This document shows positions 26,972 through 35,612 of a stretch of DNA of 64,000 nt, piece by piece. Position 1 is the first letter of the stretch. Every line of letters begins with the position of its first letter. Where the stretch lies: contig NZ_JOAN01000008.1 of assembly GCF_000718555.1 (NCBI RefSeq), positions 1 to 64,000 of the forward strand. Direction: 5' to 3'. The position numbers were made by a program, and so were the translations under genes. The notes beneath the pieces were generated by a model. It had not been told where the DNA came from and did no database searches. It saw only the letters and a list, made by a program, of their open reading frames with translations. The stretch is from Micromonospora chokoriensis. Lineage in GTDB: Bacteria; Actinomycetota; Actinomycetes; Mycobacteriales; Micromonosporaceae.

Positions 26972-28171
26972 ATGAGAAAGAAGTCGAAGATCTACGCCGG
27001 GCTGGCGGCGGCCATCGTCCCGGTCGCCTCCGTGATCATGGCGCTCAGCGGGACGCCGGCGTCCGCCGCCATCGGCGGTTCCGGCCCCTTCCCCGCCGAC
27101 TACGAAACCTCGGCCACCCTGGCCAACCACACAATCTTTCGACCTCAGACCCTCCCGTCCGAACGCCTCCCGATCGTCGTGTGGGGCAACGGCGGCTGCT
27201 CGGCCAACGGCCTTTCCCAGGGCAACTTCCTGCGCGAGATCGCCTCCCACGGCTTCCTCGCCATCGCCAACGGCGGCCCGAACGCGTCCGGCTCCACCAA
27301 CTCCCAGATGCTGACCCAGTCCATCGACTGGGCTGTCGCGGAGAACTCCCGGCAGGGCAGCAAGTACTACAACAAGATCGACACCTCCAAGGTCGCCGTC
27401 GCGGGCTTCTCCTGCGGAGGCTTGGAGGCGTACGCGGTCTCGAACGACCCACGCGTGACCACGACCGGCATCTTCAGCAGCGGCCTGTTGAACGACGCCG
27501 ACGATTACCAGCTCAGGAGACTGACCAAGCCGATCGCCTACTTCGTCGGCGGGCCCAGCGACATCGCGTACCCGAATGCGATGGACGACTGGGGCAAGCT
27601 GCCGTCCGGCCTGCCGGCCTTCATGGGCAACCTGAACGTCGGGCATGGCGGCACCTACGACCAGACCAACGGCGGCGAGTTCGGCCGGGTGGCAACTCTC
27701 TACTTCAAGTGGCGTCTGAAGGGTGACACCACCGCCGGTCGCAACTTCGTCGGCTCGGACTGCGGTCTGTGCCGCACCCAGTGGAGCATCCAACAGAAGA
27801 ACCTGACGCTCGACGACGGCACGCCGCCCACCACGCCGCCGCCGACCACGCCACCTCCCACCACCCCACCGCCCACCGCCGGCTGCACCGCGGTCTATGC
27901 CGTTGCGGACCAGTGGAACGGGGGCTTCGTCGCCAACGTCAGCGTCACCGCAGGGTCCGCCGCGTTGACCGGCTGGCGCGTCACGCTCAACCTGCCGAGC
28001 GGCGCGTCGGTCAGCTCACTGTGGAACGGGGTCAGCAGCGGCACCAGCGGCACGATCACCGTGGCGAACCAGAGCTACAACGGGCGACTGGCCGCGGGCC
28101 AGGCCACCAGTTTCGGTTTCCAGGGCACCGGTAGCGGCAGCGGCGCCACCGCGAGCTGCACCGGCAGCTAG
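26972..28171 (+). CDS. Secreted alpha/beta-hydrolase (esterase) with CBM2
   Basis: Predicted 399-aa extracellular esterase. The signal peptide ends TPASA. The catalytic domain has GNGGCSANG (oxyanion loop), nucleophile GFSCGGLEAY, Asp in GGPSDIAYP and His in NVGHGGTYDQ. A TTPPP-type linker leads to a CBM2 (QWNGGFVANVSVTAG, LTGWRVTLNLP, SSLWNGV). It belongs to a different hydrolase subgroup from the 2299 esterase. The polymer substrate (plant polysaccharide ester or polyester) cannot be told. AGGGTC lies just before the ATG. It is followed by an unusually strong terminator. Confidence 0.88.
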   Translation: MRKKSKIYAGLAAAIVPVASVIMALSGTPASAAIGGSGPFPADYETSATLANHTIFRPQTLPSERLPIVVWGNGGCSANGLSQGNFLREIASHGFLAIANGGPNASGSTNSQMLTQSIDWAVAENSRQGSKYYNKIDTSKVAVAGFSCGGLEAYAVSNDPRVTTTGIFSSGLLNDADDYQLRRLTKPIAYFVGGPSDIAYPNAMDDWGKLPSGLPAFMGNLNVGHGGTYDQTNGGEFGRVATLYFKWRLKGDTTAGRNFVGSDCGLCRTQWSIQQKNLTLDDGTPPTTPPPTTPPPTTPPPTAGCTAVYAVADQWNGGFVANVSVTAGSAALTGWRVTLNLPSGASVSSLWNGVSSGTSGTITVANQSYNGRLAAGQATSFGFQGTGSGSGATASCTGS

Positions 28172-28176
28172 ACCGA

Positions 28177-28218
28177 GCCCTCGGCGGGCCGGTGCCCAGG
28201 CACCGGCCCGTCGAGGGC
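28177..28218 (+). terminator. Strong 20-bp hairpin terminator
   Basis: GCCCTCGGCGGGCCGGTGCC pairs with GGCACCGGCCCGTCGAGGGC with one mismatch and only 2 nt between the arms, 5 bp after the CBM2 esterase stop. Confidence 0.85.
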
Positions 28219-28254
28219 GCACCCGGGCCCGGCGGATAGGAGAGACTGGCCGGC

Positions 28255-28845
28255 ATGGCTGATCTGAGCGACGTGAAAGCTGCGCTGCACCACTACCTCC
28301 GGGAGAACCGCGAAGACCTCATCTGGAAGCTCGACGGGTTGAGCGAACGCGAGGTCAGGCTGCCCCGCACCGCGACCGGCAACAACCTGCTAGGCGCGCT
28401 CAAGCATTGCCTCAACGTCGAAGCCGGCTACTTCGGGCTCACCTTCGGTCGCGAGTTCCCGACGCCCGACGAGTTGGTCCCCATGGCGGCGTACGACGAG
28501 GACCCGCAGGCGGACTGGTACGCCGGGGAGGACGAGACGAAGGACGGGCTGATCGACCTCTATCGCCGTGTCGGCGCGTTCGCCGACCAGACGATCGACG
28601 AGCTGCCACTCGACGCGCCAGGGCAGGTGCCGTGGTGGCGGCCAGGTGCGCAGGACGTGACTCTGCACCGAATCATCATCCACGTGACCTGCGACATCGC
28701 CCGCCACGCCGGGCACGCCGACATCATGCGCGAACAGCACGACACGGCGGTCGGCCTTCGGCGCGACAACACCAACATCCCCGACGATTACGACTGGCCG
28801 GCGTACGTCACCAAGCTGACCAAGCTGGCTGACCACTTCGCATGA
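28255..28845 (+). CDS. DinB/DUF664-family protein
   Basis: 196 aa, four-helix-bundle DinB type. Putative metal-binding histidines sit at the family's positions: LKHCLNVEAGYFG, VTLHRIIIHVTCDIARHAGH (His...HAGHAD). Family members include mycothiol- or bacillithiol-dependent enzymes and detoxification proteins; substrate unknown. The ATG at 28255 follows GGAGAG. It stands alone and is convergent with the serine hydrolase gene. Confidence 0.87.
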   Translation: MADLSDVKAALHHYLRENREDLIWKLDGLSEREVRLPRTATGNNLLGALKHCLNVEAGYFGLTFGREFPTPDELVPMAAYDEDPQADWYAGEDETKDGLIDLYRRVGAFADQTIDELPLDAPGQVPWWRPGAQDVTLHRIIIHVTCDIARHAGHADIMREQHDTAVGLRRDNTNIPDDYDWPAYVTKLTKLADHFA

Positions 28846-28973
28846 CGGCAGACACGACCGGCATACGTGACGCCTGGTTCGTCCACGACCGCCCCTGAGC
28901 AACCGACGGGTCGCACACACCTTTCGCGGTCTGCGCGACTCATTCCTGTCGTAGCTCCAGGACGTACGACTGG

Positions 28974-30011
28974 TCAACCGGTGGCGCTCGTGACGGTCTG
29001 CGACACGTCGCGGATCAGATCGAGTGGCTCCTCGGTCCAGTGGGAGGCGAGGACGAGGTCACGAGCCGGGTCGACCCACAGCAGGTGTCGTCCGCCGTTG
29101 CCCCGGGCGCTGCGGCCCGTCGTCGGGGCCCCGGGCCACGGCACCTGCTCATCGTTGAGCCACCACAGATAGCCGTACTCCGGTTTGACCGGGCACGGGG
29201 CCCAGGACTGGTCGACCCATTCGGCGCTCAGCAGCCGGGCGCCGGCATGGATTCCTCGGTCCAGGAAGAGCTGCCCGATCAGGGCCAGGTCCCGGGCTGG
29301 GACAACCAGCCCTCCACCCCAGTGCGCGCCACCGGAGACCACCTCGACCCGGCGGCGGTCGAGGTCGATGACGCTGGTCCGGTACCCGTGCCACGACCAC
29401 CGGTCGGAGGCGCCCAGCGGGTCCATGACCCGCTCCCGCAGCACGTCCGGCAGCGACCTGCCGAACAGCAGCGTCAGCGCGTACGCGAGCAGGTTCATCC
29501 GCACGTCGTTGTACGCCCATCCCTCCCCCGGGGGCGTGCCGTGCACCTCGGTCCGCTCGCGGAAGCTCTGCGCGTCAACGCTCGTCGGTTTGCCCCACAG
29601 CTCGCCCTCCCACTGGCTCGACTGCTGAAGCAGATGACGCCACGTGATCCGCTCGTTGTGCGGCCCGTGGAACTCGGGAGCGTCGACGACCTGGTGCACC
29701 GGCTGGTCCGGCACCAACAGCCCGTCGTCGAAGGCCAGCCCGGCCACCACCGACACGACCGTCTTGGTGACGCTGAACGCCATCTCCGGGACGTCCGGGT
29801 CGCCCCAGACCGCGACCTCCCCGCCGCCGACCCGGACCACGCCACTGGCCCCACTGGCGGCGACCAGTGGGCCGACGACCTCACGGTGACTCGTGTCGGC
29901 GACCTGTCCTGCCAGGTAGGTCTCGATGTCGGCGGCGGCACTCGTCCACCGAGCGCCAAACTCCCGGACCACCCGCTCCAGCCGCTGCTGATCCACCGAC
30001 ACGAGACTCAT
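28974..30011 (-). CDS. Class C beta-lactamase-fold serine hydrolase
   Basis: 345 aa, no signal peptide, so probably cytoplasmic and not a true beta-lactamase. The SxxK nucleophile motif is SVTK in AFSVTKTVVSVVAG, the second motif is YND in WAYNDVRMN, and HLLQQSSQWEGELWGKP and NGGRHLLWVDP match the third region. Such proteins include esterases and peptidases. ATG at 30011 (MSLVSVDQQ) is preferred over the longer reading. It is divergent from the fructosamine kinase gene with 98 bp between. Confidence 0.87.
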   Translation of the reverse strand: MSLVSVDQQRLERVVREFGARWTSAAADIETYLAGQVADTSHREVVGPLVAASGASGVVRVGGGEVAVWGDPDVPEMAFSVTKTVVSVVAGLAFDDGLLVPDQPVHQVVDAPEFHGPHNERITWRHLLQQSSQWEGELWGKPTSVDAQSFRERTEVHGTPPGEGWAYNDVRMNLLAYALTLLFGRSLPDVLRERVMDPLGASDRWSWHGYRTSVIDLDRRRVEVVSGGAHWGGGLVVPARDLALIGQLFLDRGIHAGARLLSAEWVDQSWAPCPVKPEYGYLWWLNDEQVPWPGAPTTGRSARGNGGRHLLWVDPARDLVLASHWTEEPLDLIRDVSQTVTSATG

Positions 30012-30109
30012 ACCCCGAAGTGTCCAACACCGATACCACCGCCAACGCCGAGCCGCGACGAGCCACATAGGATCAGGCCACTCGCACGCCAGCCCTGAGG
30101 AGCGTCCAG

Positions 30110-30991
30110 ATGCGCTCGACGACGACCCTGCTGCAACGTCTACGCCTGGCTGGGATGCCTGAGGTCATCGCGGTGGAGCCGATGACGGGTGGGCTCGCGG
30201 CGCTCGCGGGCATCGCCACCCGTCGGGACGCGCCGCCGGTGTTCGTCAAGGGCTTCGCCGACCCGCCAGCCGACGACGTCTTCGTCGCCGAGGCCGAGGG
30301 CCTGGCCGCCCTGCGCACGCTCGGTGGTGTGGCGACACCCGAGGTGATCCTCGCGGATCGGGACCTACTGGTGTTGTCGGTGTTGCGCGCGAGGCCGCGC
30401 AGCGAGGTCTTCTGGGAGCAGTGCGCACACCTGCTTGCCCACCTGCATCTGAGCACGACCCACCCTCGCTTCGGCTGGCACCACGACAACTGGCTGGGCC
30501 GTCGCCGCCAGGTCAATACGTGGAACGACGACGGCTTCGCCTTCTTCGCACAGCACCGGCTGCTGCGGTGGCTCGATCAGCCCCGCGTCGAGGCGGCGCT
30601 CGACGCGGAAGACCGGGCGGCGCTGGAACGGCTCTGTGACCGGCTGCCCGACCTGCTGCCGGACCGGCCGGCGTGCCTGACGCACGGGGATCTGTGGGCA
30701 CAGAACATCCTGGCCACCCCGGACGGGCAGCCCGCGCTTATCGACCCGGCCGTGTCGTATATGTGGGCGGAGGTCGATCTCGCGCACGTCTGGTCCACCT
30801 CGCCCCCGCCCGAGGCACGACGGATGTTCGCGGTCTATGCGGAACTGACCTCGCTCGACCGTGACTGGGAGGCCCGCATGCCGATCATCCAGCTACGACA
30901 ACACCTCGCCGTGCTGGCCCAGTTCGACGACGACTGGGGTGCCGGCGACCAGATCCGCGCCGTCCTTGCCCCGTTCCGGACGCGATCCTGA
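30110..30991 (+). CDS. Fructosamine kinase-family protein
   Basis: 293 aa, aminoglycoside-phosphotransferase-like fold. Characteristic pieces are [12 protein letters not shown] (lysine of the ATP site), [20 protein letters not shown], the catalytic [20 protein letters not shown] (HGDxxxxN) and [10 protein letters not shown] (Asp for metal). Members phosphorylate ketoamine-modified proteins or free glycated amino acids, leading to deglycation. An MFS exporter gene starts 20 bp later in the same direction, likely the same transcript. Confidence 0.87.
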   Translation: MRSTTTLLQRLRLAGMPEVIAVEPMTGGLAALAGIATRRDAPPVFVKGFADPPADDVFVAEAEGLAALRTLGGVATPEVILADRDLLVLSVLRARPRSEVFWEQCAHLLAHLHLSTTHPRFGWHHDNWLGRRRQVNTWNDDGFAFFAQHRLLRWLDQPRVEAALDAEDRAALERLCDRLPDLLPDRPACLTHGDLWAQNILATPDGQPALIDPAVSYMWAEVDLAHVWSTSPPPEARRMFAVYAELTSLDRDWEARMPIIQLRQHLAVLAQFDDDWGAGDQIRAVLAPFRTRS

Positions 30992-31011
30992 CCAGCGCCA
31001 CGGCACCGGAG

Positions 31012-32235
31012 GTGTCGCCCCAGAGGGCCAGGGCCGTGCTCGTCACGCTCTCCCTCGCGGCGTTCGCGTTCATCACCACCGAGCTGCTGCCCGTCGGCCT
31101 GCTGACCCACATCGCACCCGATCTCGACCGGTCCCGCTCACAGGTGGGCCTGCTGGTCAGCGGGTACGCCATCGTGGTCGTGTTGGCGTCCGTGCCGCTG
31201 GCCCGGCTGACCCAGCGGATTCCCCGGCGGCACCTGCTCGGCGTCACGATGTTCCTGTTCGCCGCCGCGAACGCCGCCGCCGCGCTGGCGTCGACGTACG
31301 CCGTGCTGGCCGGCGCCCGCCTGGTGACCGCCCTCGCCCAGGCGTTGTTCTGGTCCATCGCCACGGCGACCGTGATCGGGCCCTTCCCGGTCGCGGTGCG
31401 CGGCCGGGCGGTGGCGCTGTTCGCGACCGGGGCCACGCTCTCCCCGGTGCTCGGCGTACCCCTCGGCACGTGGCTTGGGCAGCAAGCCGGTTGGCGCGTG
31501 GCGTTCGCGGTGCTGGCCGGGGTCGGCCTGGTGATCGCCGCCGCCGTGGTCATCCTCCTTCCCTCCTATCCGCCGGCCGCTGGCGGCGCCGCCCGGGGCA
31601 CCGCACCGGACGCCCGGGGTTTCACCGTGCTGCTGATCGCCACCGCCCTCGGCATCGGCGGCTTCATGACCCTGCAGACCTACGTCACACCGTTCCTGCT
31701 CGACGTCAGCGGCTTCGCCGACGCGGTGCTGGCGCCGCTGCTCTTCGTCTCCGGCGCGGCCGGTGTCGTGGGCACCCTGGCCGCGGCCCGGACCCTGGAC
31801 GCCCGACCGATCGCGTCCCTGCTGACGCCGCTGGGCATCGGCACGGCCTCGCTGCTCGGCCTGTACGCGCTCGGCGCGCTCCGGCCCGGTGTGGTCGCGC
31901 TCCTCGCCGGGTTCGGCCTCGCGTACGCGGCGTTCGGCTCGGCCGTGCAGAACCGGACGTTGCACCTGGCCCCGGGCAGCACCGACATCGCGTCGGCCGG
32001 CGTCAGCACCGCCTTCAACGCCGGCATTGCCGGCGGATCACTGCTCGGCGGGGCTCTCCTGCCCACCTCGGGGGCACGTCCGCTGGCCCTCACCGGCGGG
32101 CTGCTGACGCTGGCCGCCCTCACGCTGCTCGCCGTGGACACGCGTCGGAGCCGCTCCGCCGGGCCAGCGCCGACCGTCGTCCCTGCCCCCACCAGCTCCG
32201 CGGCTTCCTCTGCTACCCCGAAGCCCGCTAGCTGA
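31012..32235 (+). CDS. MFS transporter (DHA1/AraJ-like)
   Basis: 407 aa with twelve predicted helices. The loop 2-3 motif is LARLTQRIPRRHLLG, and motif GARLVTALAQALFWSIATAT lies in helix 4, as in AraJ/Cml-type drug and sugar efflux proteins. Start GTG at 31012 has poor spacing to any ribosome-binding site, so coupling to the kinase gene upstream may matter. Substrate unknown; export of sugars, sugar-amine products or drugs are all compatible. Confidence 0.87.
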   Translation: MSPQRARAVLVTLSLAAFAFITTELLPVGLLTHIAPDLDRSRSQVGLLVSGYAIVVVLASVPLARLTQRIPRRHLLGVTMFLFAAANAAAALASTYAVLAGARLVTALAQALFWSIATATVIGPFPVAVRGRAVALFATGATLSPVLGVPLGTWLGQQAGWRVAFAVLAGVGLVIAAAVVILLPSYPPAAGGAARGTAPDARGFTVLLIATALGIGGFMTLQTYVTPFLLDVSGFADAVLAPLLFVSGAAGVVGTLAAARTLDARPIASLLTPLGIGTASLLGLYALGALRPGVVALLAGFGLAYAAFGSAVQNRTLHLAPGSTDIASAGVSTAFNAGIAGGSLLGGALLPTSGARPLALTGGLLTLAALTLLAVDTRRSRSAGPAPTVVPAPTSSAASSATPKPAS

Positions 32236-32293
32236 TCGCTTCACGAGGCATCCGGTCACTGCGGCGGCGAGACCGGCGAGCCCAAACGGCAAG

Positions 32294-32598
32294 TTGTCCC
32301 TGACGCGGGTCAGCCTCGCAGAATCGACCGGTGCCGCGCGGGCGATCGCCCTGCTCCGATCGCTGGACATGCCCATCGCCGACATCCGCCGCATCCTGGC
32401 CGATGCCGACGACGGGGAGCGCCGCAAGCTGTTCCGCGACCATCGCGCGCGGCTGGAAGCCCGTCTGGCATGCGGGACTTCGTGGTGCGCGATCCGGATG
32501 GGCATCGCTTCACTCTGGGCCGTGGCGAGCAGCGGTTACGCGACATCGCCGACCACTATGGCCAACCACCGTGGCTGCGACATCGCGGCAGGTCGTAG
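32294..32598 (+). pseudogene. Decayed MerR-VOC regulator remnant
   Basis: One frame gives ARAIALLRSLDMPIADIRRI followed by LADADDGERRKLFRDHRARL, typical of the helical middle of MerR regulators but without the N-terminal HTH. About 25 codons later another frame (32470-32598) gives MRDFVVRDPDGHRFTLGRGE then RLRDIADHYG, the end of a VOC/glyoxalase domain. Together they look like a MerR protein with a C-terminal VOC domain that lost its start and most of its centre. No function is expected. Confidence 0.6.
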
Positions 32599-32608
32599 CC
32601 ACGGGCGG

Positions 32609-33079
32609 TCAGGCCAGCGCCGCTGGCAGGAGGAGGAGTGCAAAACGGGTCACCCGCCCGAGCAGGCACGCGACGGCGAACTCCCAGCGTCGAACGCCTG
32701 CGCTGCCGGCGGCGAGGCTGACCACGGCCAGCGGTGGCACGCCGACCGCCGCGGAGACGAGCACGGTCGGCAGGGCGGTCCGGCGGCGGGAGAGCCAGCG
32801 CCGGATCGGCCCGGTCCAACGGGCGGCCCGGGTCGCCGCGCGAGGGGTGTTGCTCCGCTGCGCGAACCTCCGGCCCAGCCGCCCCGTTCCGCGACGCGCG
32901 GATTCGAACAGGAGCAGTTTGCCGGCGGTCTGCCCGAGCGCCAGAGCGAGTACGGCGACCAGAGCGTGGCCGCCACGTTCCCCGGCGACCAGGGCGTACG
33001 CCTCGGCGTTGACGAGTGGGACGAGCGCCGAGGCGAGTCCGTAGCCGAGCCCCGCCGCCGCCTCGGCGAGGCTGCTCAT
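32609..33079 (-). CDS. DedA/VTT-like membrane protein
   Basis: 156 aa with about four hydrophobic stretches. GLASALVPLVNAEAYALVAG, LVAVLALALGQTAGKLLLFE and a positively charged middle loop (RRFAQRSNTPRAATRAARW) resemble VTT/DedA family proteins, which move lipids between leaflets. ATG at 33079 overlaps the preceding gene's stop by 4 bp, so it is coupled to the CDP-alcohol phosphatidyltransferase. A role in phospholipid handling is inferred from that pairing. Confidence 0.8.
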   Translation of the reverse strand: MSSLAEAAAGLGYGLASALVPLVNAEAYALVAGERGGHALVAVLALALGQTAGKLLLFESARRGTGRLGRRFAQRSNTPRAATRAARWTGPIRRWLSRRRTALPTVLVSAAVGVPPLAVVSLAAGSAGVRRWEFAVACLLGRVTRFALLLLPAALA

Positions 33080-33669
33080 GCCCGGCCGTCCCGGTCGAGC
33101 AGCCGGAGCACCGCGGCGACCGACCACAGCTTGACCGCGACGACAGCCACGGCGACGCCCAGCGCGAGCTGGTACTGCCCGAACGCGATGGCGCCGACGA
33201 CCCCGGCGGTGTTGGCGACCTTGGCCAGGGGTGACCAGTTCAACGCCCAAACCCGCCGGTCGACCAGGTGGAAGTAGTTGGGGCTGAGCACGGGCCAGCA
33301 CAGGAACGCCAGCGACAGCATGGTGTCCAGCACCAGGAACGAGAGCAGAAAGACCAGGGCCACGACCGCGACGTCGGGCAGGAGGGAGATCAGGCCCACG
33401 CAGAGTACGGCGGTGCACGCGCGGTCGCTGACGATGTCGAAGACGGCACCGGCCCGGGTCTCCTGTCCGAGCCGGCGGGCAGCCCAGCCGTCGAGCACGT
33501 CACCGAGCCAGTAGATACCGTACGATACCGCCATCAACGGCACGGATCCGGCGACGAGCGCGACGATGCCGACGGTGACAGCGGCGACCGTGCGGATGGC
33601 GGTGATGTAGTTGGGGACCGTACGAAAAGGGCCGACGTTGATGGCGGCGCGGGAGTCGACGAGAGTCAC
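33076..33669 (-). CDS. CDP-alcohol phosphatidyltransferase
   Basis: 197-aa integral membrane enzyme that joins a CDP-linked lipid to an alcohol. The family signature DG-x2-AR-x8-G-x3-D-x3-D is complete: DVLDGWAARRLG, then TRAGAVFDIVSDR, all four Asp present. About six helices. The acceptor (glycerol phosphate, inositol phosphate or other) is not predictable. It forms a coupled pair with the VTT-like gene and is divergent from the histidine kinase. Confidence 0.9.
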   Translation of the reverse strand: MTLVDSRAAINVGPFRTVPNYITAIRTVAAVTVGIVALVAGSVPLMAVSYGIYWLGDVLDGWAARRLGQETRAGAVFDIVSDRACTAVLCVGLISLLPDVAVVALVFLLSFLVLDTMLSLAFLCWPVLSPNYFHLVDRRVWALNWSPLAKVANTAGVVGAIAFGQYQLALGVAVAVVAVKLWSVAAVLRLLDRDGRA

Positions 33670-33807
33670 CTCTGCAGCGTCCTGCGGTGAGCGTGTCGGC
33701 GGAACGTGCCGAGGTGCCGACCTGGTCGCGGGGGTGGCACCGGGGTGCCGGCCGATCTCGTACCCGGGTACTGGCCGCTCTTCCGGCTGGTCGCGGAGAC
33801 TGTGCAG

Positions 33808-34911
33808 GTGACTGGAGTCCGCGAACGTCTACGCGACCCCGCGCGAGTGCGCCGATTCGCGTACGGTGCGGTGGGTTTGATCATCGCCACCGTGGTCACC
33901 ACCGTCGAGGGGGGCGTGTCCGTGCCGGCGGGTTGGGCGTGGCTGGTGCTGCCGGTCGGCCTCGGGGCCACGGCGCTGCGGCCCCGCTACCGTTCCCTGG
34001 TCTTCGCGGTCTGCGCGGGGTTCGTGGCGATCGTGAGCACCGGCGAGTCGGTGCAGTTGGGCCTCGCAGCCGCCGGCCTGGTGTTCCTCTCGGTCTGCGA
34101 AGACCCCGCCCGACACCCGTGGCTGGGCTGGGTGGGTGGCTTGATCGGTGCGGCCGGTGCCCTCGCCACCGCGCTTGTCAACCAGCGCGGGCTGTACGAG
34201 CAGCCGTTCTTCTTCGTGACGGCCGGCTACCTGCTGGCGATCCTGTTGCGCTCGTGGTCCCGCGGCTACGCCCTGGATCGGGAGACAGGCGACCTGCGCG
34301 ACCAGGCGGCCTGGCTCGAACAGCGCACGAACCTGGCCCGCGAGCTGCACGACGTGGTCGGCCACCACGTCACCGCGATGGTGGTGCAGGCCGAGGCGGG
34401 TCAGCTCAGTGACGACCCAGGTGCGGCGCTGCGGGCGATCGCGGGCAGCGGCCGCACCGCGCTGAGCGAACTCGACACGCTCGTCGTGCACCTGCGCGAT
34501 CCGTTCGCGGCGATCGCGGTGACTGCGCCGCCTCGCCTCTCCGACATCGACGAGCTACTCGCACAGCCGCTGCGCCAGCAGGGCGTGACGGTCCGGGTGG
34601 AGCTGGACCCCGATCCGGGGCTGGACGAAGTCGGCGTGTTGACCGCCTACCGCATCTCCCAGGAGGCGCTCACCAACATCGCCCGTCATGCGCAAGCCAC
34701 GGCGGCCTGGGTCGAGTTGGTCCGCGTCCGCGACCACGTCCGCCTGCGGGTCAGCGACGACGGCATCGGGCCGCCCCGCTCGCCCACGAGCGGCAAGGGC
34801 CTGCTCGGCATCGGCGAACGCGTTCGCGCCTGCGGTGGGAGCTGGGAGCTGCGCCAGCGTCCCGGCGGCGGCACCGTGGTGCAGGCACACCTGCCGGTGG
34901 CGAACCCGTGA
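33808..34911 (+). CDS. NarL-type sensor histidine kinase
   Basis: About 367 aa. The N-terminal half has several membrane helices (AYGAVGLIIATVVTTVEGGV, WLVLPVGLGATAL, LGWVGGLIGAAGALATALV) with little extracytoplasmic sequence. A HisKA_3 domain follows (TNLARELHDVVGHHVTAMVV, phospho-His in ELHD), then an HATPase domain (SQEALTNIARHAQ, DDGIGPP, GKGLLGIGERV). GTG at 33808 has GGAG 9 nt upstream; an upstream GTG at 33706 would add 34 residues. The stop overlaps the response regulator start. Confidence 0.9.
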   Translation: MTGVRERLRDPARVRRFAYGAVGLIIATVVTTVEGGVSVPAGWAWLVLPVGLGATALRPRYRSLVFAVCAGFVAIVSTGESVQLGLAAAGLVFLSVCEDPARHPWLGWVGGLIGAAGALATALVNQRGLYEQPFFFVTAGYLLAILLRSWSRGYALDRETGDLRDQAAWLEQRTNLARELHDVVGHHVTAMVVQAEAGQLSDDPGAALRAIAGSGRTALSELDTLVVHLRDPFAAIAVTAPPRLSDIDELLAQPLRQQGVTVRVELDPDPGLDEVGVLTAYRISQEALTNIARHAQATAAWVELVRVRDHVRLRVSDDGIGPPRSPTSGKGLLGIGERVRACGGSWELRQRPGGGTVVQAHLPVANP

Positions 34912-35555
34912 TCCGCGTCGCGATCGCCGATGACCAGCAACTGGTCCGGGACGGCTTCAGCCTGATCCTGCGTTCCCAACCCGACATCCAGGTCGCGGCC
35001 GAGGCGGCCGACGGCCGACAGTTCCTCGACGCCGTACGCCGTGACTCTCGCATCGACGTCGCCCTCGTCGACATCCGCATGCCGGTACTCGACGGCCTGC
35101 AAGCCACCCGCGAGCTTGCCGCGATCCCGCACGCCCCGGCCGTCATCATCGTCACCACCTTCGACGACGACGCCTACGTCCTGGACGCCATCGCCTCCGG
35201 CGCACGCGGGTTCCTGCTGAAGCGGTGCAGCGCCGGTGACCTGATCGCCGCGGTGCGCACCGTGGCGGCCGGCGAGGCGGTGCTCTCCGCCGAGGTCACC
35301 GGCGCCGTACTCGACCGGGTCCGCGCGACCGGGCCAGCCACCCGCGTGGAGTTGACGGCCTACCAGTTGACCGCTCGAGAGACCGACGTGCTCGCCCTGA
35401 TCGGCGCCGGGCTCAACAACAACGAGATCGCCGAGCGCCTCTACCTATCCATGAGCACCGTCAAGACCCACGTCACAAACGTGCTGGCCAAGACCGGCAG
35501 CCGCGACCGCGTACGAGCCGCCATCCTGGCGATCCAGGCCGGCCTCGTACCGTGA
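34908..35555 (+). CDS. NarL/FixJ-type response regulator
   Basis: 215 aa. The receiver domain has the acidic pair (IADDQQLVRDG), phospho-acceptor Asp in VALVDIRMPVLDG, the conserved Thr in IIVTTFDDD and Lys in GFLLKRCS. A C-terminal LuxR-type HTH follows (LTARETDVLALIGAGLNNNE, IAERLYLSMSTVKTHVTNVL). GTGA overlap with the kinase shows a coupled two-component system. Targets unknown; the divergent lipid genes are the nearest candidates. Confidence 0.93.
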   Translation: MIRVAIADDQQLVRDGFSLILRSQPDIQVAAEAADGRQFLDAVRRDSRIDVALVDIRMPVLDGLQATRELAAIPHAPAVIIVTTFDDDAYVLDAIASGARGFLLKRCSAGDLIAAVRTVAAGEAVLSAEVTGAVLDRVRATGPATRVELTAYQLTARETDVLALIGAGLNNNEIAERLYLSMSTVKTHVTNVLAKTGSRDRVRAAILAIQAGLVP

Positions 35556-35612
35556 CAAGTTCCAGTCGGTGGAGGCGCTTGCAGGAGGGCTGATGGGTCA
35601 TAGGGTTGCGGT

